The translations under genes were made by a program, and so were the position numbers. From Bacteroidota bacterium (GTDB lineage: Bacteria; Bacteroidota; Bacteroidia; NS11-12g; UBA9320): a stretch of 64,000 nt of DNA. This document shows positions 45,676 through 55,149 of the stretch, piece after piece (the stretch's first letter is position 1; each line of letters starts with the position of its first letter). The stretch lies in assembly GCA_018700895.1 (NCBI GenBank), contig JABIUV010000052.1:1-64000 (forward strand), in the 5' to 3' direction. Below the pieces are notes generated by a model that was not told the DNA's origin, searched no databases, and saw only the letters and a program-made list of their open reading frames with translations.

Positions 45676-47237
45676 TACGGTTTAGCTATATCAATGACCT
45701 CATCCTGAGCATCAAAGAAACTGTAGTCTAACATTCCTTGCTTGATGTCAGCTTTTATCTTGACCCAAGTCTTATACTTAAAGAGCCAATTTAAACGCTT
45801 ACTAATCATACCCTGCTTTAAGTAAGCTGCTAGATAAGGATTGGTAAGAATAGTAATCGATTTTTGCTTGGCAACGGTAAGTAAGTGCTCTACGTGTTGC
45901 TCTATGTCATCTATAATCATCACACTCGAAGTTATAGAACCCGTACCCAAACATGTAGGACATTTCTCGGCGGTTTTGATAGACATCTCAGGCCGAACAC
46001 GCTGCCTAGTTATTTGAATAAGACCGAACTTACTCATAGGCAATATCGTATGTTTTGCCTTATCATCTTCCATCGCATCTCTCAGTGTATTGTAGAGTTG
46101 CTTCTTGAAATTGGGCGTGCGTAAATCAATAAAATCAATCACCACAATACCTCCCATATCGCGTAACCTCAGCTGACGTGCTATTTCTCTGGCTGCATCT
46201 AGATTCGCCGCTAGGGCGTTCTCCTCTTGATTGCTCGAGCTGGCTGTTTTGCTCCCACTATTCACGTCTATAGAGTGTAATGCTTCTGTATGCTCTATAA
46301 TTAAGTATGCTCCACCTGAACAAGACACCGTCTTACCAAAAGAACCTTGAATCTGCTTATCTATACCAAACTGGCTAAAAATATCGTCTCTGCCTGAATA
46401 GTACTTTAGCACTTTGGGCAATTTAGCATCTATCGTAGTGAGATGTGCTTTCATATCATCGTACAACTGTTTTTGGTTTACGGTGATAGAAGCAAAATCA
46501 TAACTCAGCAAATCCCTAAGTATCGCAAAACTTTTTTGGTCCTCGCCTAGTACACGGTCCGTAGTATTGGCAACCGGAAGTTTATCAAAGATGTTCTCCC
46601 ACTTCTGTTGCAATTCTAAAATGTCCTGATGCAAGTCTTGTCCTCCTTTTTGTTCGGCCGCTGTTCGGCAGATGAGTCCAAGTTTTGGCGTTTTCAGGCT
46701 ACTGCCTAAATTTTTGAGACGCTTACGCTCCTCAATAGTACTTACTTTCTTACTTACATTCACCGTATCATAAAATGGTACGAGTATAAAGTAGCGTCCA
46801 GCAATAGATATTTCTGTTGTGAGCCGTGGGCCTTTGGTAGAAATGGGCTCTTTTAATACTTGGACAAGAATCTGTTGATTTCGTTTTAAGACTTGGCTTA
46901 TTTTGCCTGTCTTTACGGTTTCTGGCTCCAAAACAAAATCTGTTAAATCGCCATTACTACGTGAACCATCTAACGTCTCCTTGGTTATTTTTTGCCAAGA
47001 TCGTATGTAAGGTCCTAAATCGTGGTAATGTAAAAAAGCATCTTTTTCGTGCCCAACATCCACAAATGCGGCGTTTAAGCCGGGCATTATCTTTTTTACT
47101 TTACCCAAGTAGATTTCACCTACTAAAAAGTTCCCTGACTCGTTAGATTCTTGGTGTAATTCTACTAACTTCTTATCTTTTAATAGAGCTATTCTTTCTC
47201 CTTCACGCCCTACGTCTATAATCATTTCGTAGGCCAT
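45675..47237 (-). CDS. rng: Ribonuclease E/G
   Basis: Endoribonuclease for rRNA maturation and mRNA decay. About 520 residues: S1-domain N-terminus (NFLVGEIYLGKVKKIMPGLNAAFVDVGHEKDAFLHY), RNase H-like part, catalytic Asp pairs in LHSIDVNSG and GGIVVIDFIDLR, and the zinc-link CPTCLGTG. I use the ATG at 47237; a TTG nine bases upstream is also possible. It follows the short COX24-like gene, a typical Bacteroidetes arrangement. Confidence 0.94.
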   Translation of the reverse strand: MAYEMIIDVGREGERIALLKDKKLVELHQESNESGNFLVGEIYLGKVKKIMPGLNAAFVDVGHEKDAFLHYHDLGPYIRSWQKITKETLDGSRSNGDLTDFVLEPETVKTGKISQVLKRNQQILVQVLKEPISTKGPRLTTEISIAGRYFILVPFYDTVNVSKKVSTIEERKRLKNLGSSLKTPKLGLICRTAAEQKGGQDLHQDILELQQKWENIFDKLPVANTTDRVLGEDQKSFAILRDLLSYDFASITVNQKQLYDDMKAHLTTIDAKLPKVLKYYSGRDDIFSQFGIDKQIQGSFGKTVSCSGGAYLIIEHTEALHSIDVNSGSKTASSSNQEENALAANLDAAREIARQLRLRDMGGIVVIDFIDLRTPNFKKQLYNTLRDAMEDDKAKHTILPMSKFGLIQITRQRVRPEMSIKTAEKCPTCLGTGSITSSVMIIDDIEQHVEHLLTVAKQKSITILTNPYLAAYLKQGMISKRLNWLFKYKTWVKIKADIKQGMLDYSFFDAQDEVIDIAKP

Positions 47238-47249
47238 AGTACTCAAGAA

Positions 47250-47342
47250 TTATTTCTTTTTCTTATGTCTGTTTTTTCTTAGACGTTTTTTTCGCTTGTG
47301 AGTAGCAATCTTATGTCTCTTTCTTTTCTTACCGCTTGGCAT
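47250..47342 (-). CDS. AURKAIP1/COX24-domain small basic protein (putative ribosomal protein)
   Basis: A 30-residue protein made almost wholly of Lys, Arg and His: starts MPSGKKRKRHKIATHKRKKR and ends NRHKKKK. It is the short AURKAIP1/COX24-domain protein found upstream of rng in Bacteroidetes. The same domain occurs in mitochondrial mS38 and mycobacterial bS22, which bind the small subunit near the decoding site, so a ribosomal role is likely by family. Start ATG at 47342, stop 12 bases before the rng ATG. Confidence 0.85.
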   Translation of the reverse strand: MPSGKKRKRHKIATHKRKKRLRKNRHKKKK

Positions 47343-47365
47343 AATTGTATTTTTTTTAAAATGTT

Positions 47366-47848
47366 TTAATTTAGCTTTTGTCGAATCTTAGCAAGTTTGT
47401 CTTTGAACTCTTGATTTTCGGGCTGCAAAAGTATCAATTTTTCAAATCTTTTTTCGGCTTTTTCTAATTGCCCTGATTCTTCTGCAAAAAGTCCCAAATG
47501 ATATATCGCTCTCACGTTGTTTGTGTCGGCTCTATTGACCGCTAATAACTGCATAATTCCTGCATTCATAACCAATGACATATCATTAGTCTCTTTACCT
47601 TTTTGAATGCTTGAAAGGGCGTCGTCTATTACTTTATCTAAATTTGCATCTTCGGGGAGTGACGCATCATTCACGCGAAATGGAGCCTCTACCGGCTTAT
47701 CGTGCTCACCCGGTTTGTGATTATGACCTTCGTGGTTGTCTGCTATCTCTTTCGTATCGGTCTTATAACCTACGTAAGTAAGACCTACTATTACTGCAAG
47801 TCCGAGCAGAACGAGGGTCAAGTTTAGGAGTGATGAAGTTCCTTTCAA
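47366..47848 (-). CDS. Membrane-anchored TPR protein
   Basis: 160 residues: an N-terminal membrane helix (LLNLTLVLLGLAVIVGLTYVGY), a His-rich linker (NHEGHNHKPGEHDKP) and C-terminal TPR-like helices (AIYHLGLFAEESGQLEKAEKRFEKLILLQPENQEF). Conserved between HU and rng in this phylum; function unknown. The HxHxxxEH linker could bind metal, but that is speculative. Same operon as HU. Confidence 0.8.
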   Translation of the reverse strand: MKGTSSLLNLTLVLLGLAVIVGLTYVGYKTDTKEIADNHEGHNHKPGEHDKPVEAPFRVNDASLPEDANLDKVIDDALSSIQKGKETNDMSLVMNAGIMQLLAVNRADTNNVRAIYHLGLFAEESGQLEKAEKRFEKLILLQPENQEFKDKLAKIRQKLN

Positions 47849-47867
47849 TATGGTGCTTTTTGCCTAA

Positions 47868-48146
47868 CTATCCTTTTTTTACCTTCTCGACGAATGTTTT
47901 CGAAGGCTTAAATTTAGGAATATTATGAGCTGGTATTGTGATTTGCGTGTTTTTAGAAATATTCCGTGCAATTTTTTGTGCTCTGTGTTGCACTACAAAA
48001 CTTCCGAAACCTCTGAAATACACGTTCTCACCTTTAATAAGTGAACTCTTTACAATAGTGAAGAAGCTCTCCACCGTTTCTTGAACAATCGTTTTCTCAA
48101 CACCAGTTCTTTCTGATATCTCGTTAACTACTTCTGCTTTAGTCAT
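47868..48146 (-). CDS. HU/IHF-family DNA-binding protein
   Basis: 92-residue nucleoid protein that bends DNA as a dimer. MTKAEVVNEISERTGVEKTIVQETVESFF is the dimer core, and GFGSFVVQHRAQKIARNISKNTQITIPAHNIPKFKPSKTF-type sequence is the DNA-binding arm with proline at its tip region. First gene of the HU-TPR-COX24-rng-rlmH operon. Confidence 0.95.
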   Translation of the reverse strand: MTKAEVVNEISERTGVEKTIVQETVESFFTIVKSSLIKGENVYFRGFGSFVVQHRAQKIARNISKNTQITIPAHNIPKFKPSKTFVEKVKKG

Positions 48147-48174
48147 TTGTCCTTAGTTATTTTTAGTTAGTTCG

Positions 48175-48182
48175 CAAAAGTA
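48175..48182 (-). promoter_or_regulatory. -7 box of the HU operon promoter
   Basis: TACTTTTG on the minus strand, full consensus; leader of about 25 bases. It lies in the 84-base divergent gap with mutY. Confidence 0.5.
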
Positions 48183-48230
48183 ATTATTTAATTGTTAATA
48201 ACTTAAGGATAGTGCTTTTTTTGCAAAGAA

Positions 48231-49280
48231 TTGAAAATAAGCAACATTCTCATAAACTGGTATCGCAATGACCACCGAAAGCTACCTTGGCGAGAGACCC
48301 AAGACCCTTATCATATTTGGTTATCTGAGATTATCCTTCAGCAAACTAGGGTAGATCAAGGCCTTCCTTATTACCACAAATTTGTAGAGCAATTCCCTAC
48401 CGTAAGAGATCTTGCTGCTGCTGAGGAACAAGAAATTCTTACCCTTTGGCAGGGATTGGGATACTATTCCCGTGCCCGAAATTTACACACCGCAGCTAAG
48501 ATGGTTGTGGAGCAGCATCTTGGCACTTTCCCAAACACCTATGAGGAACTATTGCAACTCAAAGGAGTGGGAGAATATACAGCCGCTGCCATAGCTAGTT
48601 TTGCGTATGACCTCCCTTATCCCGTATTAGATGGGAACGTATACCGAGTTATTTCACGCCTATTTGCAATAGCAGACCCTATCAATAAACCTGCTGGTCA
48701 AAAGGTCATCAAACAAGCCTTAGCAGACATTTTTGACGATAAAAACTCTGCACTCTTTAATCAGGCGATAATGGAATTTGGGGCAATGCACTGTACTCCC
48801 AAAAAACCAAACTGCTCAGAATGCCCATTTGCTGCTAATTGCCTATCATTGGAGTATGAAAAAGTAGACAAACTCCCCTACAAAGAGGGCAAAAACAAGG
48901 TAAGAAAAGTGGAACACTCCTATTTCTTCATTAGCTATGATAATAAAACCTACATCGAACAAAGGACTGAAGGTATATGGCAAAATTTATTTCAATTTCC
49001 GCTTGTGGAACACCATCTTAATCAAGAGGAATTGATGACAGAACTCTCCCACATCATGAAGCCTAAGGCCAAACCCCAAATATCATTGTTTTACAATACT
49101 ACTCACATTCTATCTCATCGTAAAATAGATGCTAATTTTTACACAATATTGGTGGATACAAAGCCCATTTTTTTAAAAAGCAATATATTTGAAATAGAAA
49201 TGAGCCAGTTGGGTACTGAATATCCCATAAGTGTGCTCACACAAAAGTTTTTGAACAAGCGAAATAACGATGATAAATAA
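48231..49280 (+). CDS. mutY: Adenine DNA glycosylase MutY
   Basis: Removes adenine mispaired with 8-oxoguanine. 349 residues. Catalytic Glu in LSEIILQQTRV, helix-hairpin-helix LKGVGEYTAAAIASF with the catalytic Asp in VLDGNVYRV, the 4Fe-4S loop Cys-x6-Cys-x2-Cys-x5-Cys in CTPKKPNCSECPFAANC, and a C-terminal NUDIX-like domain for 8-oxoG recognition. The start is TTG at 48231, seven bases after a degenerate TTTG box; there is no suitable ATG. Confidence 0.95.
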   Translation: MKISNILINWYRNDHRKLPWRETQDPYHIWLSEIILQQTRVDQGLPYYHKFVEQFPTVRDLAAAEEQEILTLWQGLGYYSRARNLHTAAKMVVEQHLGTFPNTYEELLQLKGVGEYTAAAIASFAYDLPYPVLDGNVYRVISRLFAIADPINKPAGQKVIKQALADIFDDKNSALFNQAIMEFGAMHCTPKKPNCSECPFAANCLSLEYEKVDKLPYKEGKNKVRKVEHSYFFISYDNKTYIEQRTEGIWQNLFQFPLVEHHLNQEELMTELSHIMKPKAKPQISLFYNTTHILSHRKIDANFYTILVDTKPIFLKSNIFEIEMSQLGTEYPISVLTQKFLNKRNNDDK

Positions 49281-49722
49281 GGTAATACTGGTAGGTAATT
49301 TAGGTAGAGATCCGGAAGTAAAGTACTTGGATGCGAATAAGGTAGTAGCTACACTAGCACTAGCCACTAGCGAACGATACACCGACAGAAACGGAAACAA
49401 GGTAGAGAATACCGAATGGCATAACCTCGAAATGTGGGATGGCCTAGCTAAGGTAGCTGAAAAATACCTAACAAAAGGAAGTATGATATACGTGGAGGGG
49501 AAAATAAAGACAGACTCTTACGAAAAAGATGGCATAAAACGCTACAGCACTAAAATTCGTGTAACTACTATGAATATGCTCGGCAAGGCCGGAGGTAACG
49601 GTGGCAATACAAATGCACCAGCTGCTGAACAAGCGACCCCACCTGCAGCTATTGTTGAAAAGCATAATGAAGCTGCGATAGAGAGTATCATAGACGAGGG
49701 AGATGACGATCTACCTTTTTAA
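49270..49722 (+). CDS. ssb: Single-stranded DNA-binding protein
   Basis: Coats single-stranded DNA in replication and repair. 150 residues: OB fold (MINKVILVGNLGRDPEVKYL, VENTEWHNLEMW, KGSMIYVEGKIKTDSYEKDG), a Gly/Asn/Ala-rich linker and the acidic C-terminal tip DDDLPF that binds partner proteins. Overlaps mutY by 11 bases. Confidence 0.97.
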   Translation: MINKVILVGNLGRDPEVKYLDANKVVATLALATSERYTDRNGNKVENTEWHNLEMWDGLAKVAEKYLTKGSMIYVEGKIKTDSYEKDGIKRYSTKIRVTTMNMLGKAGGNGGNTNAPAAEQATPPAAIVEKHNEAAIESIIDEGDDDLPF

Positions 49723-49739
49723 TCTAAAAACATAAAAAA

Positions 49740-51149
49740 TTGAAAAGCGACTCCGAGCCCTATCAACAGATTTTTATACTCCTTCAATCTGCAACGCAGG
49801 CAGATATAGGCTCCCATTTATTCTTAGGCATCTTTGGTTTTTTAGTTATTCTTTTATTCTTAGGGATTTCGGCTCTGTTTTCCAGTTCCGAAAACGCTTT
49901 TTTCAGCCTTAGTCCGAGCCACCTCGTGGAGCTCAACGAAGAGAATAGTCCTGCAAGTAAAGTTGCTCTAGACCTCATAAACGAACCCTCACGTAAAGTA
50001 GGAACCCGGCTACTATTGGCCACCATATTATTGATGAATAACCTCATCAATATTTTTATCGTAATATTTTCGAGCTGGTTATTTGAGCAAGTGTTCAATT
50101 TCAGTGATTTGGATTTGGGCTTCTATATGGTTTCGTCAGAAATATTAGCTTTTTTATTTCAAGTAGTAATTATCACCTTCTTGCTGGTGCTACTAGGTGA
50201 AATCATTCCTAAGATATATGCTACTCAGAATAACTTAAAAATAGTGAGGCTAATGGCCAAGCCTCTCAAAGTATGTTACACACTATTCAAACCGATGATA
50301 CTTCCCCTTGCGGCTAGTTCGTCACTCTTTGATAAGTACCTCAAGAGCAGATTGCACAACATCTCTATGGAAGAGCTTAGCCAGGCCATAGACATAGCCG
50401 ATGAGAATAAGGAGATAGAGGAAAAGCATATACTCAAAGGACTTATCAATTTTGGGAATACAAGCGTAAAGCAAATTATGAAGCCTCGTACAGAGGTAAG
50501 TTGCATTGACATTACGACCGATGCACAGGAACTGCTGCATACTACGCTCAATTGGCGATATAGTAGGATACCCGTGTATGAAGAAACATTTGACCAAGTA
50601 AGGGGCATCCTCTATATCAAGGATCTATTGCCTCACATTCACAAAACCACAAACTTCGATTGGTTAGACTTGATACGTCCGACCCTATTTGTACCAGAAC
50701 ATAAAAAAATAGACGACCTACTAGAAGAGTTTCAAGAGAAACGTGTACACATGGCCATAGTGGTAGACGAGTATGGTGGCACGAGTGGTATTGTGACTAT
50801 GGAAGACATCCTAGAGGAGGTGTTTGGCGAGATAAAAGACGAATTTGACCAAGAGGACCTTTCTTATTCTAAATTGGATGATGAAACGTATGTATTTGAA
50901 GGCAAAACGGCTCTACACGACGTAAGCAAGATATTACAATTGCCAGTAGACCATTTTGAAAAAGTAAAAGGTGATGCGGATACACTCGGGGGCTTGCTTA
51001 TGGAAATACAAGAAGAAATTCCTGAAAAAGGAGAGGAAATAATATTCGAAGCCATAACGTTTACAGTGGAGAGTGCCGATTCTCGTAAAATAAAACGAGT
51101 AAAGTTGCACATCAATCCTGATTATACCCAAAATGACGAAGAAGCATAG
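49740..51149 (+). CDS. gldE: Gliding motility-associated protein GldE (CNNM/CorC-like)
   Basis: 469-residue membrane protein, with a DUF21/CNNM domain of about four helices (IFGFLVILLFLGISALFSSSENAFF; LVLLGEIIPKIYA), a CBS pair (MKPRTEVSCIDITTDAQEL ... RIPVYEETFDQVRGILYIKDLL; VDEYGGTSGIVTMEDILEE) and a C-terminal CorC/HlyC domain. In Flavobacterium GldE is linked genetically to GldD in gliding. The TTG at 49740 is the likely start. Order mutY-ssb-gldE-gldD is conserved in the phylum. Confidence 0.92.
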   Translation: MKSDSEPYQQIFILLQSATQADIGSHLFLGIFGFLVILLFLGISALFSSSENAFFSLSPSHLVELNEENSPASKVALDLINEPSRKVGTRLLLATILLMNNLINIFIVIFSSWLFEQVFNFSDLDLGFYMVSSEILAFLFQVVIITFLLVLLGEIIPKIYATQNNLKIVRLMAKPLKVCYTLFKPMILPLAASSSLFDKYLKSRLHNISMEELSQAIDIADENKEIEEKHILKGLINFGNTSVKQIMKPRTEVSCIDITTDAQELLHTTLNWRYSRIPVYEETFDQVRGILYIKDLLPHIHKTTNFDWLDLIRPTLFVPEHKKIDDLLEEFQEKRVHMAIVVDEYGGTSGIVTMEDILEEVFGEIKDEFDQEDLSYSKLDDETYVFEGKTALHDVSKILQLPVDHFEKVKGDADTLGGLLMEIQEEIPEKGEEIIFEAITFTVESADSRKIKRVKLHINPDYTQNDEEA

Positions 51150-51717
51150 CATCACCGTATTTTTACTTCTGATAAGTATAGGCATTACCAGTTGTACGGA
51201 TTACCTACCCAAACCAAAGGCATATCCGCGTATATATTATCCCCAGCGTACCTATAGCAAAACAGATACGGACTGTCCTTTCTCCTTTGATATACCGAGC
51301 TACTCCAAGTTAGAACAATATACCGATGGCAACGAACCCTGTTGGTACAATTTGACCTATCCTCAGTTTAACGCTACCTTACACCTCAGCTATATTCCAA
51401 TTACAGGTATCAATGACTTAGACAGCCTAACAGAGGATGCCTACAAAATGGCCTTCACCCCACACATACAGCGTGCAGAGGAGATCATAGAACGAGAAAT
51501 AAGTGATACCACCAAGGGAATACGTGGTATGATTTATGACCTACAAGGCAAGACGGCTACGCCTTTTAATTTTTATATCACCGATGAGAAAAAACACTAT
51601 ATACGTGGTGCTTTCTATTTCAATCAAAAAACGACACGTGATAGTGTGATGCCAATTTATGACTTTATCAATGAAGATATAATGAGGAGTATTCAGTCGT
51701 TTGGGTTTGAGGACTAA
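51133..51717 (+). CDS. gldD: Gliding motility lipoprotein GldD
   Basis: 194-residue lipoprotein (signal FLLLISIGITSC, lipidated Cys21) required for gliding and T9SS function in Flavobacterium. Family features: YLPKPKAYPRIYYPQRTY right after the cysteine, CPFSFDIPSYSKLE, CWYNLTYPQFNATLHLSY, and GVMP-like C-terminus with RSIQSFGFED. Overlaps gldE by 17 bases. Confidence 0.93.
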   Translation: MTKKHSITVFLLLISIGITSCTDYLPKPKAYPRIYYPQRTYSKTDTDCPFSFDIPSYSKLEQYTDGNEPCWYNLTYPQFNATLHLSYIPITGINDLDSLTEDAYKMAFTPHIQRAEEIIEREISDTTKGIRGMIYDLQGKTATPFNFYITDEKKHYIRGAFYFNQKTTRDSVMPIYDFINEDIMRSIQSFGFED

Positions 51718-51803
51718 AAACTAGGCCTCTTCTTGCCTTGAAATAGACGTAATAGTTGAATGGATAATCAGTTTTTGAAATTTCGATTTCATATGTGTTT
51801 AAT

Positions 51804-52484
51804 TTATTGCGTTACTTGATACTTAATTAAATTAAAACTTTCCAGTTCAACGATAGAATTCTCTTCTAGTAGTACTCTGCGTATCAGGCCTACATTTTTT
51901 GCCCAATAATATTTTGTATGATTTGTGTTAAACGTATTCCAAATCCAATCATTATCTACCTCAAACACCGCTACGTCGTGGTACCATTCACCAGCAACCA
52001 GCAAACTGTCATGAATTATTGTCCTTCTTGTAAGCTGACCGCTAACGCCGCCACCAGTTTCAAAAGATACTGGAACCCAAATCATTGTGGATGAACTAGA
52101 TGCTTCAGGTGAAGAAATAAACGACCACCTTCTGACAGTTTCCTCCCAAGTGCTATTCGGAGTTAGATCGCCAAAAGGATGTCCAGTAATATGGGTATAA
52201 GAACCACTCTCATTTATTCTCCATTTAAAAGCAATATGCTCACGATAATACTCACGCTCTACTCCTTTAAAATGACGCATTTCTGAGTAATAATAATCCA
52301 TAACCACACTATCTCTCTCTCCCGTCTTATCATTTTCATACACCCAATAGCTACCTGGCTCAAATTTGATGTAAGACTTTCCCTCTGCCCCTAAACGGAA
52401 CTCTCCGAGGTATTGAGGCTCATCATCTTTACAGCTATTAAGCAGCAGAGGAATAAGGGATAGGATGGCTAGCAGTCTGAACAT
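51804..52484 (-). CDS. Unrecognised lipoprotein
   Basis: About 226 residues from the ATG at 52484 (an ATG at 52505 is a weaker option). Lipoprotein signal LLAILSLIPLLLNSC followed by KDDEPQ. The mature part looks all-beta, with YIKFEPGSYWVYENDKTGERDSVVMDYY near the start, a stretch of Ser (SSPEASSSS) and C-terminal KYYWAKNVGLIRRVL. The last motif is common in Bacteroidetes beta-rich lipoproteins of unknown role. Monocistronic, convergent with gldD. Confidence 0.65.
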   Translation of the reverse strand: MFRLLAILSLIPLLLNSCKDDEPQYLGEFRLGAEGKSYIKFEPGSYWVYENDKTGERDSVVMDYYYSEMRHFKGVEREYYREHIAFKWRINESGSYTHITGHPFGDLTPNSTWEETVRRWSFISSPEASSSSTMIWVPVSFETGGGVSGQLTRRTIIHDSLLVAGEWYHDVAVFEVDNDWIWNTFNTNHTKYYWAKNVGLIRRVLLEENSIVELESFNLIKYQVTQ

Positions 52485-52685
52485 TTTCACCAAGTAAAAA
52501 TACAAATAAAAATCTTAAAGCGTCATGTGAAATACTCGTTATCACGTGCAAAATCAAGCACATGGTGTATTGAACAGTAAAGACTCCGAGCAGTAACATC
52601 TTCAAAGTCGTAGGCTACCTTTTATTACAATACAGGCGATAAAAGCGTAGATGCGTAATTGAGATTTACCCAAAAATATTCCCTA

Positions 52686-53558
52686 CTACCTCACCCGTAA
52701 GGTTCTGCCTATTCTTAGTGTGGTCGTGCGACTTATGCCATTCAATCGGCAGATGGCCGATACTGATGTACCATACCTGCGGGCAATATGACCTAGGGTA
52801 TCTCCACGTTTGATTTTATAATACCTCCTTGCATTAGGTGGTGCTACATTAGCTCTGGTATTCCCATTTCTAATATACGGAAACCACGCATGGTCTACAT
52901 AAGCCTGTGGCCCTTTGAGTTTGAATGTTGTAAAATCAATAATTTTAGCGGGGTCAAAAGCTTGTCCCATGAGCATAGTTTGAAAATGAAGATGTGAGCC
53001 CGTACTGCGTCCTGTACTCCCACCAAAACCGATAATCTGCCCTGCACGTACCGTTTGGTTTTGTACGACTATCGTTTCACTAAAATGAGCGTACAACGTC
53101 TCCAAACCATTGTAATGCCGGATGAGTACATAGTTACCAAAACCACCCGGATTATAGCGTTGTACACGGACCACACCGTCAAAAGCGGCATAAACGGGGT
53201 CTCCTATCTCCAAATCAATGTCTATCCCCTTATGCCACCTGCTTCGTCGCCATCCGTACCTGCTCGTAATACGTCCTTGAAAGGGATGAACGTACTCACA
53301 ACTATCACTTACCAAGTCGAGCAAATAGCCTTGTTTCATTTTTTCGGCGTCGTACGCTGGGCTGTCTATATGGTCCGCATCCCAACTTTGTCCGTATATG
53401 TCCTGTGACGGGACTAAATCCAGATCAAAATCCCAATGCTTTACTTTTTTGAACGTATCTTTACTTATGGTATCCTGCTGAGCATTTGCAATGAAACTTG
53501 CACTCAAAATCAATAGCACCAAGCTGTTACGCAAGTAATAATCTAACCTCTTTCTCAT
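52686..53558 (-). CDS. M23-family peptidase with C-terminal LysM domain
   Basis: Peptidoglycan-binding endopeptidase or activator. 290 residues: signal peptide (VLLILSASFIANAQ), LytM/M23 domain with RWHKGIDIDLEIGDPVYAAFDG, TLYAHFSE and GSHLHFQT (the His and Asp zinc ligands are present), and a LysM repeat at the end (YKIKRGDTLGHIARRYGTSVSAICRLNGI). Its first 32 bases overlap ribF. Last gene of the menG-to-M23 operon. Confidence 0.9.
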   Translation of the reverse strand: MRKRLDYYLRNSLVLLILSASFIANAQQDTISKDTFKKVKHWDFDLDLVPSQDIYGQSWDADHIDSPAYDAEKMKQGYLLDLVSDSCEYVHPFQGRITSRYGWRRSRWHKGIDIDLEIGDPVYAAFDGVVRVQRYNPGGFGNYVLIRHYNGLETLYAHFSETIVVQNQTVRAGQIIGFGGSTGRSTGSHLHFQTMLMGQAFDPAKIIDFTTFKLKGPQAYVDHAWFPYIRNGNTRANVAPPNARRYYKIKRGDTLGHIARRYGTSVSAICRLNGISRTTTLRIGRTLRVR

Positions 53559-54453
53559 CCTCTTTTAATTGTTCTATTAGCAACTCAACGCTGTTAAATT
53601 TTTTTTCTTGTCTTACGTGTGCTATAAAGTCGATACAAATGTCCTCGTCATAAATATCTTGGTCAAAGTCCAAAATGTGGACTTCTGCACTCCAATTTTT
53701 ATCCTCAAAAGTTGGATTATCTCCAATATTGAGCATACCTCCATGTTGGCTTCCTTTTGTATATACCCAAGCGGCATACACTCCATTTTTAGGTATAAGC
53801 TTATCGCTGCTGCTCACACGTATATTAGCCGTAGGGAAACCAATAGTCGTGCCACGCTGTAGGCCACGCTCTACCTTGCCTGACAGTTGATAAGGATTTC
53901 CCAAGTATTCACTCGCTACGTGTACCTCTCCAGCAAGTAATGCATTCCTTATCTTGGTACTGCTTACTATACTTTCGCTTATATCTTGAGCTGATATTTC
54001 TTCCAATGCAAAGTTATACGTCTCTGCATATCTTACCATCTCCGTGAGGCCTCCTTCTCTGTTACGACCAAAACGGTGGTCATAGCCTATGATTAATTTG
54101 GAGATACGAAGACGCTCTACCAAAATATCTCTCACAAACTCATCGGCCCTGAGCCTACTCAATTCCTGTGTAAAAGGCATTACAATAAGGTAATCTAATC
54201 CCAATTGAGCTACCAGTTCTATCTTTTCGTCTATCGTATTTAGCATTTTCAACTCATTATCATCTGGATAAAGAACGAGTCGAGGATGCGGATAAAATGT
54301 AAGCAGCACACTTATACCGTTTAGTTCGGAGGCTTCATTTACAACTTTTTTTAGAATTTTTTGATGGCCAAAGTGAACACCGTCAAACGTACCTTGGGTA
54401 AGTACCACAGGTTCTTGTGGGTTGAACTCTTCTATGTCATATATTACCTTCAA
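53527..54453 (-). CDS. ribF: Bifunctional riboflavin kinase / FAD synthetase
   Basis: Makes FMN and then FAD. 308 residues: N-terminal nucleotidyltransferase (GTFDGVHFGHQKIL with HxGH, and VSSTKIRNALLAG) and C-terminal riboflavin kinase (GRGLQRGTTIGFPTANI). FMN and FAD from this enzyme feed NQR and ApbE encoded elsewhere in the window. Start overlaps the truB stop as ATGA. Confidence 0.97.
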   Translation of the reverse strand: MKVIYDIEEFNPQEPVVLTQGTFDGVHFGHQKILKKVVNEASELNGISVLLTFYPHPRLVLYPDDNELKMLNTIDEKIELVAQLGLDYLIVMPFTQELSRLRADEFVRDILVERLRISKLIIGYDHRFGRNREGGLTEMVRYAETYNFALEEISAQDISESIVSSTKIRNALLAGEVHVASEYLGNPYQLSGKVERGLQRGTTIGFPTANIRVSSSDKLIPKNGVYAAWVYTKGSQHGGMLNIGDNPTFEDKNWSAEVHILDFDQDIYDEDICIDFIAHVRQEKKFNSVELLIEQLKEDEKEVRLLLA

Positions 54454-55148
54454 TCGCTAAATTGTTGTGCAAATTTGAAGAAATCTTCTTGATCTTTAAT
54501 GTCCGTCATATCCACAGCCTTATCCAGACTATACTCTCCAATAGACGTTCGGACCAAGCTACTCATATATGCTCCACTATCTAGGGCTACGCCCAAGTCA
54601 CGAGCAAGTGACCGAATGTACGTTCCCTTGCTGCAGTGTATCTCAAATTTTACGATAGGGAATTCGCTTGCGTCTATTTTATATTTGCTTATGTGGGCAT
54701 CTCTTATTTTGAGTACCACTTCTTTACCCGCTCGCGCGTGTTCATAAGCTCGTTTGCCGTTTACCTTTACAGCACTGTGTTGTGGTGGTACTTGTTTTAT
54801 ATCTCCTCTAAATAGGTTTACCTTTTCCTCCAGAAATATGGGTGTAATATGGTCGGTAGGGTATGTGGCGTCTACTTCTGTTTCTAGGTCAAGTGAAGGT
54901 GTCGTTTTACCAATCACAAAAGTGCCTGTGTAGGCCTTTCCCATACTCTGTATACCTTCTATTTTTTTAGTGTATTTACCGTAACATACGATAAGCATAC
55001 CTGTTGCTAAAGGGTCTAACGTCCCTGCATGACCAATTTTTTTTATGCGTGAAATATTTCTTAATTTTTTCACTACATCAAAACTGGTCCAGCGTAGCGG
55101 CTTATTGATTAATAAAAAACCTCCTTCTTCTATGCTTAATTCACTCAT
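54450..55148 (-). CDS. truB: tRNA pseudouridine55 synthase
   Basis: Forms pseudouridine 55 in the T loop of tRNAs. 232 residues, with the catalytic Asp in IGHAGTLDPLATGML, TKKIEGIQSMGKAYTG, and FEIHCSKGTYIRSLARDLG. The C-terminal PUA extension is absent or short, as in many bacteria. It starts one base after the intact-frame lptG stop. Confidence 0.97.
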   Translation of the reverse strand: MSELSIEEGGFLLINKPLRWTSFDVVKKLRNISRIKKIGHAGTLDPLATGMLIVCYGKYTKKIEGIQSMGKAYTGTFVIGKTTPSLDLETEVDATYPTDHITPIFLEEKVNLFRGDIKQVPPQHSAVKVNGKRAYEHARAGKEVVLKIRDAHISKYKIDASEFPIVKFEIHCSKGTYIRSLARDLGVALDSGAYMSSLVRTSIGEYSLDKAVDMTDIKDQEDFFKFAQQFSD

Positions 55149-55149
55149 A

